Source: Planctomycetota bacterium (GTDB lineage Bacteria > Planctomycetota > SZUA-567 > H5-PLA8). Taken from it: a stretch of DNA of 64,000 nt. Location: contig JAKLKQ010000004.1 in assembly GCA_023150555.1 (NCBI GenBank), positions 24,698 through 88,697 on the forward strand, written 5' to 3'. Positions 1-9,206 of this stretch are shown here, in pieces (within the stretch, counting starts at the first letter, position 1; every line of letters starts with the position of its first letter). The notes under the pieces were generated by a model. That model saw nothing but the letters and a program-made list of their open reading frames with translations, ran no database searches and had not been told where the DNA came from. The position numbers and the translations under genes were made by a program.

Positions 1-2
1 AC

Positions 3-845
3 CAGCGCGATCTGGGCATCATGGTCCGCGGCTGGTGGTTCGGCAGCAACGCGAACAACGCGATCCTGACGTACTGGATCGGCGGGTTCAATTCGCCGGG
101 CAGCTTCCACAACAGCTTCGCCAGCCAGCAGAACCGCAGCGACGACAACGACGCGAAGGACATCGCCTGGAAGCTGCGCATCCGGCCCTTCTGGGGCAAG
201 GAGACGTGGGGCAGCCTGGAGTTCGGGTACTCGCGGCAGGACGGCGTGCACGGCGAGGCGGGCAAGGGTTTCACGACGGACGGCGTGACGGTGACGCCGA
301 CGGTGGACGGCCTGAGCATCCAGGAGACGCACGCGAACCGGCAGTACCTGTGGGCGTTCTACGCGCCGCTGGGTCCGGTGCGCGGCTGGTGGATGCGCGG
401 CGAATGGGCGCGCATCAACGACCGCCCGCCGCCCTTTGGCGGCGTGTTGGCGCTGCAGGTGGCGCCGCAGCCGTACAAGCGCGAAGGCTTCTACGCGGCG
501 ACGGGTTACCGCATGGCGCACAGCATCTTTGCCGACGACCTGAAGGAAGGCGGCTGGCTGAAGAAGATGCTGCACGACGTGGAGTTCACGTACCGCTACG
601 AGCAGTTCGCGAACATCGTGGTGGAGGACTTGGTCAACCTGAGCCGCACCGACGACTTCTCGACCGAGGTGCAGACCGTCGGCCTGAACGTGTACTGGAA
701 GGGCTACAACAGCCGCACGCAGTTGAACTACATGTTCGTGCGCGAGCCCACCGCGGGTTTCCACCCGGGCAACGCCATCACGGGCCCGCGCCTGCGCGAC
801 GTGAACAACGACATGTTCATCATCAGCCACCAGGTGCAGTGGTAA
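3..845 (+). CDS. Porin-like outer-membrane beta-barrel protein, 3' part
   Basis: The reading frame is open from the left edge, so the start lies outside the window; 280 residues are visible. The protein alternates hydrophobic and polar residues, is rich in Trp, Tyr and Gly, and ends in an aromatic residue (ISHQVQW), the usual C-terminal signature of BAM-assembled outer-membrane barrels. Strand-like stretches such as GFYAATGYRMA and LNYMFV resemble phosphate-selective porin O/P-type proteins. A strong terminator follows at 880-905, so the gene is probably the end of its transcript. The ATG at 21 is only an internal Met. The family is inferred from barrel character, not from a diagnostic motif. 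Confidence 0.7.
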   Translation, partial: QRDLGIMVRGWWFGSNANNAILTYWIGGFNSPGSFHNSFASQQNRSDDNDAKDIAWKLRIRPFWGKETWGSLEFGYSRQDGVHGEAGKGFTTDGVTVTPTVDGLSIQETHANRQYLWAFYAPLGPVRGWWMRGEWARINDRPPPFGGVLALQVAPQPYKREGFYAATGYRMAHSIFADDLKEGGWLKKMLHDVEFTYRYEQFANIVVEDLVNLSRTDDFSTEVQTVGLNVYWKGYNSRTQLNYMFVREPTAGFHPGNAITGPRLRDVNNDMFIISHQVQW

Positions 846-879
846 GCGAAGCAGGCCTGCGAACCATCGCCTCACCAAA

Positions 880-905
880 GCCTCTCCCTCCGGGAGAGGC
901 TTTTT
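880..905 (+). terminator. Rho-independent terminator after the porin-like gene
   Basis: A perfect 9-bp stem GCCTCTCCC / GGGAGAGGC with a 3-nt loop is followed directly by five T residues. It lies 35 nt after the porin stop codon and before the next gene. Confidence 0.9.
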
Positions 906-957
906 CATTGGTGGCGGAAGGATTCCGCTCCCCCTGCCAACGAACGGTTAGCGCCCC

Positions 958-2487
958 GTGACCTCCTATGCGTCCCCCGATTCCCTAGGTTCCGCCCCGG
1001 CTGGCCGCGTGCGCGCCCTGCGCCTGGCCGTTTGGGCGGTGGTGGTGCTGCTGCTGACGGGCAACGGCGTGCGCTGCGTGAGGCACGGCTGGTACGAGCC
1101 CCCCGAGGCCGGGGACCCGGCCAAGCACACGCGCAAGGACCGCGGCACCGACTTCACGGCGTATTATTCGGCGGGCGAACTCGCCCGGCAGGGCCGCAAC
1201 ATCTACGACTTCCGCGAAAGCTCCACGCCCTTCCGCCCCTACATCTACCCGCCGATGTTCGCGATCTTCCCGATGCTCCCGCTGGCGCTGCTGCCGCACA
1301 ACCTGGCTCTGGCCGTCTTCTACGTGCTCAACGCTGGATTGCTGGTGCTCACCTGTGTGCTGCTGATGCGCCTCTTCTGGCCGCGGGGCGCCGCCGACGG
1401 TGGCTTCTGGCGCAGCCCCGAAGCCGGACTGCTGGTGGCGCTGCTGGTCTGCGGGCGTTTCCTCGACGAGAACCTCAAGCTCGGCCAGGCAAACCTCATC
1501 ATTCTCTTCCTGGTCGCGCTGGGGTTGTACCTGCTGGCGCGCGCGCGTCCCTTAAGCGGCGGGCTGGCGGTGGCTCTGGCCACGGTCTACAAGCTCACGC
1601 CTGGACTTTTCGGCCTGTACCTGCTGTGGAGCCGGCGCGGATGGGCAATGGTAGGCGGGGCGCTGGGCCTGGCGCTGTTCCTGGGCGCGATACCCTCGGC
1701 GGTGCTGGGTGTACACGAGAACGCGGCCTACCTGCAGGCCTTCGCGGAGAAGCACACCCGCCGCATGGCGCCGGCCAGCGACGAAGAGGATGACGACGAC
1801 GAGACCGTCGCGAAGGACGATCCGGCGCGCGCCAACGAGATTGTGATCGGCTGGGGCGATGCCGCGCGCAACCGGCGCGACCGAGGCGAAGGCGTCAGTT
1901 TCACCGGCACGTTCAAGAAGCTGGCCGTGGAAGCGCGCACCAAGGACGACCCGCCGCTGGCGGAGGCCCAGGCCCAGGAACGGGCGGAGAAGGCGCGCAT
2001 CGCGAAACTGGCCGCGTACGCGGCTTCGGCGCTGCTGCTGGCGCTCACGGTGGTGCTTACCTGGCCGCGCTGGGCCGGCACGGGCGCGCTGCCGGCGGCG
2101 CTCTCATGGGGCCTGGTGGCGGTGACGGCGCTGCTGATCGCGCCGCTGACGCGCAAGGCGCACTTGGCCACGGTCCTGATTCCTACTTTCGCCCTGGCCG
2201 CGCTGCTGCTGCGTTCGAACCTGGGCGGCCCGCGGGCGCGCAAGGCCGCCTGGGCCGGGCTGCTGGCGCTGGGCGCGACCGCGACGCTGACCAGCCAGGG
2301 CGTCATCGGCGACGCGGCCGCAACGTGGTGCTCGGAACACGGCGCGCTGACGTGGGCCATGCTGGCGTTCTACGCGGCCACGGCGGTGGCGCTGTGGAGC
2401 TTCCGGGGCCGGGCGCAGGTTCAGGCGCTGGATTCGCCGGCCCCCGCGGAGCCAGCCGCATCTCCGCAAGCCGCTCCGTTGGCTTGA
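958..2487 (+). CDS. Membrane glycosyltransferase of the GT87 / DUF2029 type
   Basis: A 509-residue polytopic membrane protein with a GTG start. It shows the layout of GT-C glycosyltransferases of the GT87 (DUF2029) family: an acidic pair after the first membrane helix (GTDFTAYYSAG), YIYPPMFAIFP, a conserved K-x-GQ-x-N element (LKLGQANLIILF), and YKLTPGLFGLYLLW in the next helix. Family members use polyprenyl-phosphate-linked sugars to glycosylate lipids or polymers on the outer face of the cytoplasmic membrane. An unusual charged, acidic loop (about residues 270-320) interrupts the helices. The gene stands alone between a terminator and folD. The fold is well supported; the sugar and acceptor are unknown. 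Confidence 0.75.
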   Translation: MTSYASPDSLGSAPAGRVRALRLAVWAVVVLLLTGNGVRCVRHGWYEPPEAGDPAKHTRKDRGTDFTAYYSAGELARQGRNIYDFRESSTPFRPYIYPPMFAIFPMLPLALLPHNLALAVFYVLNAGLLVLTCVLLMRLFWPRGAADGGFWRSPEAGLLVALLVCGRFLDENLKLGQANLIILFLVALGLYLLARARPLSGGLAVALATVYKLTPGLFGLYLLWSRRGWAMVGGALGLALFLGAIPSAVLGVHENAAYLQAFAEKHTRRMAPASDEEDDDDETVAKDDPARANEIVIGWGDAARNRRDRGEGVSFTGTFKKLAVEARTKDDPPLAEAQAQERAEKARIAKLAAYAASALLLALTVVLTWPRWAGTGALPAALSWGLVAVTALLIAPLTRKAHLATVLIPTFALAALLLRSNLGGPRARKAAWAGLLALGATATLTSQGVIGDAAATWCSEHGALTWAMLAFYAATAVALWSFRGRAQVQALDSPAPAEPAASPQAAPLA

Positions 2488-2512
2488 CCGTCCCCCGGCT
2501 TTCGGGGATAAA
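2484..2512 (+). promoter_or_regulatory. Candidate sigma-70-type promoter for folD
   Basis: TTGACC (2484-2489), a 17-nt spacer and GATAAA (2507-2512), about 70 nt before the folD ATG. It overlaps the end of the preceding gene by a few bases. Confidence 0.5.
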
Positions 2513-2584
2513 TCGAAGGTCCCATTGTCACCGGTCCGGATGCCGCCGCCGCGCGCGGCTTGCATGGTTTCCTGGCGGAGTTCC

Positions 2585-3484
2585 ATGAGCGCGAAAGTCC
2601 TGGAAGGCAAGGGCCTGGCTCAGCATCTGCGCGACGAAATCGCGCGCGAGGTGAAACTGCTGCGCGAGCACGGCCGCCCCGTCTGCCTGGCCGCGATCCA
2701 GGTCGGCGAGAAACCCGAGTCGGTCCTCTATGTCCGCAATCAGCGCAAGGTCTGCGAGGAAGTCGGCATCGCCTTCCGTCTCGAGCAGCTGCCGGGCACC
2801 GTCAGCCAGAACGGGCTGCTGCACGTCATCGAGGAACTCAACCGCGACCCCTCCGTGCACGGCATCATCCTGCAGCTGCCGTTGCCGGCGCGGCTGGACG
2901 CGCGGCTGGCGCAGCGCGCGATCGACCCGCGCAAGGATGCCGAGGGCGTGCACCCGGTCAACCTGGGCATGATCGTCTACGGCGTCACGCAACGCGCGCC
3001 GTGCACCGCCATCGCGGCCTACCACCTGATCAAGTCCGTCGGGCTGGACCTGTACGGCAAGGAAGCCGTCGTCGTCGGGCACAGCCAGATCGTCGGCAAG
3101 CCCATCGGCCTGCTGCTGCTGCACGACTTCTGCACCGTCAGCACCTGCCACGTCGCCACGCGCGACCTGGCTGCGCACACCAAACAGGCCGACGTGCTGG
3201 TCGTCGCCGTCGGCAAGGCGCATCTGATCAAGAAGGAGATGGTCAAGCCCGGCGCGCTGGTGGTCGACATCGGCGTCAACCGCGTCCCGGTGCTGGACGA
3301 CCACGGCCAGCCGGTGCTCAACGAGAAGGGCCAGCCCAAGCACCGCATGGTCGGCGACGTGGACTTCGACGGCGTCAAGGACGTGGCCGGCTGGATTACG
3401 CCGGTGCCCGGCGGTGTGGGGCCGTTGACGGTGACGATGCTCCTTCGCAACGTCGCCGAGGCCGGCAAGGGTGTGAATCACTAG
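2585..3484 (+). CDS. folD: Bifunctional methylene-THF dehydrogenase / methenyl-THF cyclohydrolase, variant active site
   Basis: FolD interconverts 5,10-methylene-THF, 5,10-methenyl-THF and 10-formyl-THF in the cytoplasm. The ATG at 2585 is preferred over upstream in-frame starts because GGAG lies 7 nt before it and it gives the usual N-terminus; length 299 aa is typical. The HGIILQLPLP block (around residues 92-101), VVVGHSQIVGKPIG (nucleotide-binding) and VPGGVGPLTVTMLL are present. Unusually, the active-site YxxxK motif reads YVRNQ, so Gln53 replaces the catalytic Lys, and the later KDxDG motif reads KDAEG. In the human enzyme the equivalent Lys is needed for cyclohydrolase activity, so the second activity is uncertain. 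metF lies in the same window at 58135. Confidence 0.93.
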   Translation: MSAKVLEGKGLAQHLRDEIAREVKLLREHGRPVCLAAIQVGEKPESVLYVRNQRKVCEEVGIAFRLEQLPGTVSQNGLLHVIEELNRDPSVHGIILQLPLPARLDARLAQRAIDPRKDAEGVHPVNLGMIVYGVTQRAPCTAIAAYHLIKSVGLDLYGKEAVVVGHSQIVGKPIGLLLLHDFCTVSTCHVATRDLAAHTKQADVLVVAVGKAHLIKKEMVKPGALVVDIGVNRVPVLDDHGQPVLNEKGQPKHRMVGDVDFDGVKDVAGWITPVPGGVGPLTVTMLLRNVAEAGKGVNH

Positions 3485-3713
3485 CCAAAAAATAACCTAA
3501 TTTACAGATTGTAGCCTTCCCTGCAAAGCCTTTGGCGCCAAGGCTGTGCTGCATCTTCGGTTGCGGCTTGATGTTGGAAGGGATCGCTATAAAACCTGCA
3601 TTACCGGTCTGTCTGGAACCGTCTCTAACATAAGCCCCGGATGGAGCTTAGTGGGGGCGTCAAGACAACCGGTTACGGCCAACCGCACGCAAAGAGGGGG
3701 CGCATCTAGGCTC

Positions 3714-5549
3714 ATGGCCACGGGCTTGGGCATCGATATCGGCGCGCAGTGGATCAAGGTGGTGCAGGTCCGCTGCTCGGGCCAGCAGATCACGGTCACC
3801 GGCGCCCTGAAGTTACCCCGCGAAATCGGCGACGCGTCGCCCGAGGGCGCGGGCGGCGACCAAATTTCCGTGCCGCCGAACCTGGGCCAGGAGCTGGCGC
3901 GCGCCGGGCTCAAGCGCAGCGGCACGCTGGGCATCACCGGGCGCGGGATGGTGCTGAAGTACCTCACCACGCCGCCGATGCCGCCGGACAAGCTGCGGCG
4001 GCTGATCGACATGCAGCTGGGTGAGCGCATGGTGCCGGGGCGCAAGGAGGAAGGCGCGCCATCGGTGACCTACGACTACCGCCTGCTCAACGTGCCGACG
4101 GGGCTCAGCGGCGACCTGGTGATCATGGCCGCCGTGGCCAAGAACGATTTTCTGCACGGCGCCTTCAACGCGTTGAAAGCGACGGGCGTCTCGGTGCGCC
4201 AGACGGCGCCGTCGGCCTTCGGCCTCGCGCAGGCCTACCTGCGCACGCAGAAGGTTCCTAAGGACGAGACGGTGGTGCTGGTGGACGTCGGGCACGAGTC
4301 GCTGGAAGTCGCGATCCTGGCCGAGGAGCAGATCTACTTCGCGCGCAGCGGGCCCGGGGGCGGCAAGAAGTTCACCGACGCGCTGGACAAGCTGCTGAAC
4401 CTGGGCGCGAAGGAGACCGAGTCCTTCAAGCACAACCGCGCGCGCCTTCAGCCGGCCGGCACGAAACTCGAGAGCCGCCAGGACCTGCAGTTCCAGAACG
4501 CGCTGAAGGAAGGCGCCGACGGCATCGCTTCGGCCATCCGCAGCTCGGTGATGTTCTGCCGCACCCAGGCCAAGCTCCCCAAGCTCGACTACCAGCGCGT
4601 CTTCCTGTGCGGCGGCGGCGCGCGCCTGGCGGGCCTGCGCGAATACCTGGAGGAGAAGGCCAAGCGCCCCGTGCAGGTCCTGGACCTCTACACGGGCCTC
4701 GACCTGCGCAAGCTTGACGCGCAGAGCGCGCAGTGCTTCGAGGGCGAGATCCCCGACATGGCCGTGGCCCTGGGCCTGGCGGTCGTCGACGCCGATCCGG
4801 CGGCCTACTGCCTGCGCCTGGTTCCCGAGGCCCTCTCGAAGAAGCGCGTCTTCTGGGGCAAGACGGTCTTCGCCGCCGCGGCGGTGGTGATCGCGCTCGC
4901 CAGCCTGGTCCCGCCGTACGTTAACGCGGAGAAGTCGCTGAAGGAGGCGGCCACGGCGCGTGAGGAGTTCGAGCACCGCGTCGAGGACGCCCGACTGCTC
5001 AAGAAGCAGTTCAAGAAGGAGGTCGAGGACACCGTCGGCGTCACGCAGCGCTACGCGTACTACGCGCGGCTGCCGCGGCCCGGCCGCGTGCTGCTGGACC
5101 TCTTCACGCACCTGCGCGCCGACGCGCCCGCCGGCGTGACCTTTGTCTACCTGGGGCCCGACGAAGGCGAAGGCGCCTACGGCAACCAGAAAGGCATGAG
5201 CGAACGCGTCTTCGACGAACCGCTGCAGAGCGTCGTCGTGCGCGGCTATTACGACACCGACCGCGTGAAGGACTACAACGAGTCCATCAAGTCGCTCTTC
5301 ACCAAGCTGCGCGCCATCCCGGGCGTGCGGCGCCCCGAGTCCGATCCGTTCTTCAACGACGGCGAGATGGCCCTGGAGCCCGGCTTCAAGGGCTTCCAGT
5401 TCCGCGTCCACTTCGCCGACCCGCACCGCCCGTACGCGCCCGACACCGAGCCGCCCGCGCCCGCCGCCCCCGCCGCGCCGGCAAAGCAAGGCAAGTCCGG
5501 TAAGCAGGCCCAGGCGCCCGCCGCCCCCGCCAACCGGAGTGGGACCTGA
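3714..5549 (+). CDS. pilM: PilM-PilN fusion, type IV pilus / secretion assembly protein
   Basis: This 611-residue protein opens the pilus-like operon. Residues 1 to about 370 are a PilM/FtsA-like actin-fold domain (GIDIGAQWIKVVQV at the N-terminus, VVLVDVGHESLEVAIL, VFLCGGGARLAGLREYLEE). A membrane helix follows at about 378-400 (VFAAAAVVIALASLV), then a coiled-coil and PilN-like periplasmic region ending in an Ala/Pro-rich tail. PilM (cytoplasmic) and PilN (inner membrane) are usually separate partners; here they are one chain. The ATG at 3714 is chosen because the PilM fold starts there; an in-frame ATG at 3546 would add 56 unrelated residues. The next gene starts 1 nt after the stop. Confidence 0.85.
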   Translation: MATGLGIDIGAQWIKVVQVRCSGQQITVTGALKLPREIGDASPEGAGGDQISVPPNLGQELARAGLKRSGTLGITGRGMVLKYLTTPPMPPDKLRRLIDMQLGERMVPGRKEEGAPSVTYDYRLLNVPTGLSGDLVIMAAVAKNDFLHGAFNALKATGVSVRQTAPSAFGLAQAYLRTQKVPKDETVVLVDVGHESLEVAILAEEQIYFARSGPGGGKKFTDALDKLLNLGAKETESFKHNRARLQPAGTKLESRQDLQFQNALKEGADGIASAIRSSVMFCRTQAKLPKLDYQRVFLCGGGARLAGLREYLEEKAKRPVQVLDLYTGLDLRKLDAQSAQCFEGEIPDMAVALGLAVVDADPAAYCLRLVPEALSKKRVFWGKTVFAAAAVVIALASLVPPYVNAEKSLKEAATAREEFEHRVEDARLLKKQFKKEVEDTVGVTQRYAYYARLPRPGRVLLDLFTHLRADAPAGVTFVYLGPDEGEGAYGNQKGMSERVFDEPLQSVVVRGYYDTDRVKDYNESIKSLFTKLRAIPGVRRPESDPFFNDGEMALEPGFKGFQFRVHFADPHRPYAPDTEPPAPAAPAAPAKQGKSGKQAQAPAAPANRSGT

Positions 5550-5550
5550 C

Positions 5551-6468
5551 ATGTTCCAGCGCAGCAAGTACACGCTGATCGCCGGCGCGGCCGCCGCGGT
5601 GCTGTGGGCCGTGGGCTACTTCATGTTCGTCGCCCCGATGTGGGCCGAGCGCGACCAGGAACTCGAGAACGGGCGCGCCGCCATGAAGGACTGGCTCGAC
5701 CGCTACAAGCCGGCCAAGGAGACCCAGCCGTTGCCGGTGGCCCGCAAGGAACTCGATGCGCGCATGGCCAGCTACCACAAGGGGCTCGAGGAACTGAAGG
5801 CGATCCACTTCGTCCGCGACCTGCGCGAGATGGGCCCCTTCACCCTGGCCTCGGCCAAGGGCGACGATCCGAAGAACTACTTCGACAAGAAGCGCAACGA
5901 GATCTCGAAGGCCGTGGCCGGCACCTACGAGCTGCAGATGGCGCCCGAGCTGGGCGACCTGGGCTTCAGCGACGACGACGTCGGCCTGAACCTCGCGCGG
6001 CTGTTCGTGCTCAAGCGCTTCTTCGCTGCGCTGAAGTCGGCCAAGGGCAAGGAAGCCGCTTACGTCGACGGCATTCGCTACCCCAAGCCGCGTGTGATCT
6101 CCTTCGACGAAGCGATGCCCGCCGACGCCGCCGCCAACGCGCCGCCGCCGGCCGGGCGCCTGTTCATGATCCCGATGAAGGTGCATCTGCGCCTGCCCGA
6201 ACGCAACTTCGCGCAGCTGCTCTACGACCTGCAGCCCAACCCCGCCGACGTTCAGAACGCCACGGTCAACAAGGAAGCCTGCTACTTCCTGCTGCGCGGC
6301 GTCGAGGCCCAGGTGCGCGACAAGGCCGACGGCACGCTGTACGCCGAAATCGCCGTGGGCGCGATCTTCCCCGAGCAGCAGTTCGTGAAGGAACTGAAGA
6401 TTCCCTACGAGGAGCCGCGCCAGACGTACCGGGGCGCGGCACCCGAGTACCGGTCCGACGGTTACTGA
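5551..6468 (+). CDS. PilO-like inner-membrane pilus assembly protein
   Basis: The ATG at 5551 begins 1 nt after the pilM-pilN stop, indicating translational coupling. The 305-residue product has a short cytoplasmic start, one membrane helix at about residues 8-28 (YTLIAGAAAAVLWAVGYFMF), a coiled-coil region and a long periplasmic domain, the general plan of PilO/GspM-type proteins that bind PilN. Sequence similarity to classical PilO is not obvious by eye; the call rests on topology and position after the PilM-PilN fusion. It resembles in plan the Amuc_1100-type proteins found after pilM/pilN-like genes in Verrucomicrobia, which is memory-based and unverified. Confidence 0.6.
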   Translation: MFQRSKYTLIAGAAAAVLWAVGYFMFVAPMWAERDQELENGRAAMKDWLDRYKPAKETQPLPVARKELDARMASYHKGLEELKAIHFVRDLREMGPFTLASAKGDDPKNYFDKKRNEISKAVAGTYELQMAPELGDLGFSDDDVGLNLARLFVLKRFFAALKSAKGKEAAYVDGIRYPKPRVISFDEAMPADAAANAPPPAGRLFMIPMKVHLRLPERNFAQLLYDLQPNPADVQNATVNKEACYFLLRGVEAQVRDKADGTLYAEIAVGAIFPEQQFVKELKIPYEEPRQTYRGAAPEYRSDGY

Positions 6469-6474
6469 CGAGGC

Positions 6475-6915
6475 GTGCCGATGGGCGAACGCATCAGCGA
6501 ACAGATGGGCAAGATCCTGCTGGTCCTTGCGATCGCGGGCGCGGGCTTCGCCATCGCCATGAACCCCTACGCGCCGGTCAGCTTTCCCGAGGCCGAACAG
6601 ATCAGCGACCCCCAGGCCGTGCAGGTGGACTGGAGCGGCAAGCCCGCGGACGGCACCGCGGCGCTGAGCGAGCCCTTCTTCGCCGGCGGCACGCGCGAGG
6701 ACTACCGCGGCGGCGAACGCTTCGTCTGGGTGCCCGAGCGCAAGGTCAAGGAGTTCGAGCCTATCAACCTGGACGTGCCCGTCGCCACGGCGCGCGTCGC
6801 GTCCCCGCCGCAGCTGCTCCCCACGCCGGGCCCGGGCCTGGAAGGCACCGCCGGCCTGCCGCGTTGGGGCGAGGAGTTCGCGCCGCCCAAGGTGGAGGCC
6901 CCGGTCACTCCGTGA
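6475..6915 (+). CDS. Small membrane-anchored protein of the pilus operon, unknown
   Basis: A 146-residue product with an N-terminal hydrophobic segment (MGKILLVLAIAGAGFAIAM) that could be a signal anchor, then a Pro-rich hydrophilic region. The start is GTG at 6475; an ATG two codons later (6481) is equally possible. It sits between the PilO-like gene and the TPR gene, sharing a GTGA overlap with the latter. Position is where PilP or GspC-like coupling proteins often lie, but no diagnostic motif is seen, so function is not assigned. Confidence 0.55.
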   Translation: MPMGERISEQMGKILLVLAIAGAGFAIAMNPYAPVSFPEAEQISDPQAVQVDWSGKPADGTAALSEPFFAGGTREDYRGGERFVWVPERKVKEFEPINLDVPVATARVASPPQLLPTPGPGLEGTAGLPRWGEEFAPPKVEAPVTP

Positions 6916-9176
6916 ACAACGCCATCGGATTCCTCGCCTGCTGTGCCGCCGCCTGGGCGCTCTCCTGCGCCGCCTCCGCCGCGCAGGCCAGCGACATCAC
7001 GTTCAAGACGCAGGTCCACGACGTCGTATACACGGTTAACGGCCAGGAATACACCGGCACGATCCTCGAGCAGACCCACGAGAAGATCCGCTTCCGCATC
7101 TACGGCAAAAGCACCGTGCTGGAACTCGAGAAGAGCAAGATCCGGCGCATCGTCGAACGCACCACGCCCGAGTCTGCCGTCAAGAACGCGCTCGAGGAGG
7201 CCAAGGCCAACCCCCGTTCGCTGGCCGAGATCGCCCGCGCGGCCCTGGAGCACTTCAAGGGCAACCGTTCCGTCGAGGGCCTGGTGCTGAAGACGCTCGA
7301 AGCCCAGGCCGTCGGCAAGGACCCCGTGCTGTTGCTGCTGCTGGCCGATCTTTACGTCGTGGCCGAACGCTTCGGCGACGCCGAACGCACCGCCAAGGAA
7401 GTCATCGCCCGCGCCAACAGCGCGCAGGCCCAGCGGCTGCTGGGCGAGGCCCTGGCCGCGCAGTCCGGCCGCGCCAAGGAAGCCGAAGCGGCGCTGCGTG
7501 CGGCGTTGAAGCTCGCGCCGGAAGACGAGGACGTGCTGGTCAGCATCGGCAACTTCCTGCGTGCCGAAGGGCGCGCCCAGGAGGCCGGCGCGGTCTTCGA
7601 GGACGCACTGAAGAAGAACCCCAACCTGGTAGCGGCGCTGGCGGGCCAGGGCTACGTGCGGCTGCGGCAGGGCGAGGTTGCCGAGGCCGCTCTGAGTTTC
7701 CAGCAGGCGCTGAAGAGCGACCCCAAGCACCTGCGCGCGAAGTTGGGGCTCGCCGCCTGCCACGTGATGCGCCGCGAGTACGACGAGGCCTATAAGCTGT
7801 GCCTGGACGTGCTGGAGTACGACGCGCGCAACGCCGCGGCGTACGGCATCCAGGGTTACGCCAAGCTCTTCGCCGGCGACACCGACGAGGCGCTGAAGAA
7901 GATCGAGGAATCCCTGAAGGAACAGCCCGGCAACCCGCGCATGATGCTGATCAAGGCCGTCGCCCTGCAGCGCGCCGCGCAGGCGCTCAACGCGGCCGGC
8001 AAGTCCAGCGAGGCCACCGAGAAGATGGGCGAGGGCGTCAAGCTGCTGGACGACATCGTGGCGATGGATCCGCCCGACGCGTACCTGCAGTTTCTGCTCG
8101 CCGGCATGCGCTACCGTTCGGACAATCTCGAGCAGGCCCTGCAGCGTTACGCGCGCACCACCGTGCTGGCCCCCGCGTACGCGCCGGCCTTCCAGAACCT
8201 GGGCGCCGCGGCGCTGGGCTTGCGCAAGTGGGACGAGGCGGAGAAGGCCTACCAGGCTGCCATCCAGCTGGCCGGCGCGCAGCCGCAAGCCGATTACTAC
8301 GCGGGCCTGGGCCTGGCGAAGCTGGGCATGCGGCAGCTCGACGAGGCGCAGAAGTACTTCAAGCTCGCCAAGGACAAGGATCCGAAAAACGTCGCCGCGC
8401 TGTGCGGGCTGGGCTACATCCAGAACTTCCGGCGCGACGAGCGCTCCGCCATGAGCTTCTTCATGCAGGCCCTGGCCGCCGACGGCAACTGCGCATACGC
8501 CGCCACGGCGCTCTCGCAGATGTTCGCCTTCCGCAACCAGAAATTCGTCTACCACGACTTCTCGAATAACAGCGAGCCCGAGAACTGGAGCGCCAAGGGC
8601 GGGCGCACGATCCGCGCGCACGTCGAGGACGGACGCCTGCTCTTCGACGGCACCTCCGGCTCGGCGGTGGCTGGCCCGGCGCAGTACTACACCACTGTGC
8701 CGGGCGGGGCCTTTGTGCGCGTGGAGGCGGACCTGGGCATCGCCAAGACCGCCGGCGCCGAGTACGGCCTGCGCATCGCCACCGCGTCGTCGACCGCCGT
8801 GCAGTTCGAGCTGGAATTCGGAAAGGACGAGTCCGGCAACCTGGCCTACCGTTACCGCGACTACCGCGGCATGGCGCCGGTCTGGCGCACGATCGCGCCC
8901 TGGCCGGATTCGGGCCGCGTGCGCCTGGCCATCGAGACCGAGGATCTGCCCAGCGGCAAGTTCCAGCTGCTGCTGGACGGCGCCGTGGTGAAGGACGTCG
9001 ACTTGCAGATGAAGCATCCCAAGGGCGTGACCGCCGGCCTGTTCCTGAAGCCCGGCGCCAAGCAGAAGGTGGACGCCTGGACCGACAACCTCGCGCTGCT
9101 GCTGCGCGTGGCCGAGGGCGAGGGCGGCGAAGATGGCGAAGGCGAGGGGAAGGAGGCTGCCGGCACGCGCCATTGA
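6912..9176 (+). CDS. Exported TPR protein with C-terminal beta-sandwich domain
   Basis: The GTG at 6912 overlaps the previous stop (GTGA). The 754-residue product begins with a signal peptide (FLACCAAAWALSCAASAAQA), then a small beta-barrel-like module with pattern VNGQEYTGTI...KIRFRI...KIRRIVE (about residues 35-80). This is followed by roughly 450 residues of tetratricopeptide repeats and a C-terminal beta-rich domain from about residue 543 (FVYHDFSNNSEPENW...) resembling concanavalin-like/LamG sandwiches. TPR proteins such as PilF/PilW assist secretin assembly, and the operon position fits a scaffold role in the periplasm or outer membrane. The N-terminal module recurs in the proteins at 60251 and 25519. 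Confidence 0.7.
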   Translation: MNNAIGFLACCAAAWALSCAASAAQASDITFKTQVHDVVYTVNGQEYTGTILEQTHEKIRFRIYGKSTVLELEKSKIRRIVERTTPESAVKNALEEAKANPRSLAEIARAALEHFKGNRSVEGLVLKTLEAQAVGKDPVLLLLLADLYVVAERFGDAERTAKEVIARANSAQAQRLLGEALAAQSGRAKEAEAALRAALKLAPEDEDVLVSIGNFLRAEGRAQEAGAVFEDALKKNPNLVAALAGQGYVRLRQGEVAEAALSFQQALKSDPKHLRAKLGLAACHVMRREYDEAYKLCLDVLEYDARNAAAYGIQGYAKLFAGDTDEALKKIEESLKEQPGNPRMMLIKAVALQRAAQALNAAGKSSEATEKMGEGVKLLDDIVAMDPPDAYLQFLLAGMRYRSDNLEQALQRYARTTVLAPAYAPAFQNLGAAALGLRKWDEAEKAYQAAIQLAGAQPQADYYAGLGLAKLGMRQLDEAQKYFKLAKDKDPKNVAALCGLGYIQNFRRDERSAMSFFMQALAADGNCAYAATALSQMFAFRNQKFVYHDFSNNSEPENWSAKGGRTIRAHVEDGRLLFDGTSGSAVAGPAQYYTTVPGGAFVRVEADLGIAKTAGAEYGLRIATASSTAVQFELEFGKDESGNLAYRYRDYRGMAPVWRTIAPWPDSGRVRLAIETEDLPSGKFQLLLDGAVVKDVDLQMKHPKGVTAGLFLKPGAKQKVDAWTDNLALLLRVAEGEGGEDGEGEGKEAAGTRH

Positions 9177-9206
9177 GCGTCCGGCCGCCGCGGAGAAAGC
9201 GATTCG

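Noticed and set aside
3561-3593. Promoter before pilM (TTGCGG / TTGATG ... TATAAA)
   Set aside because: TATAAA at 3588-3593 is attractive but the possible -35 elements give spacers of 21 or 14 nt.
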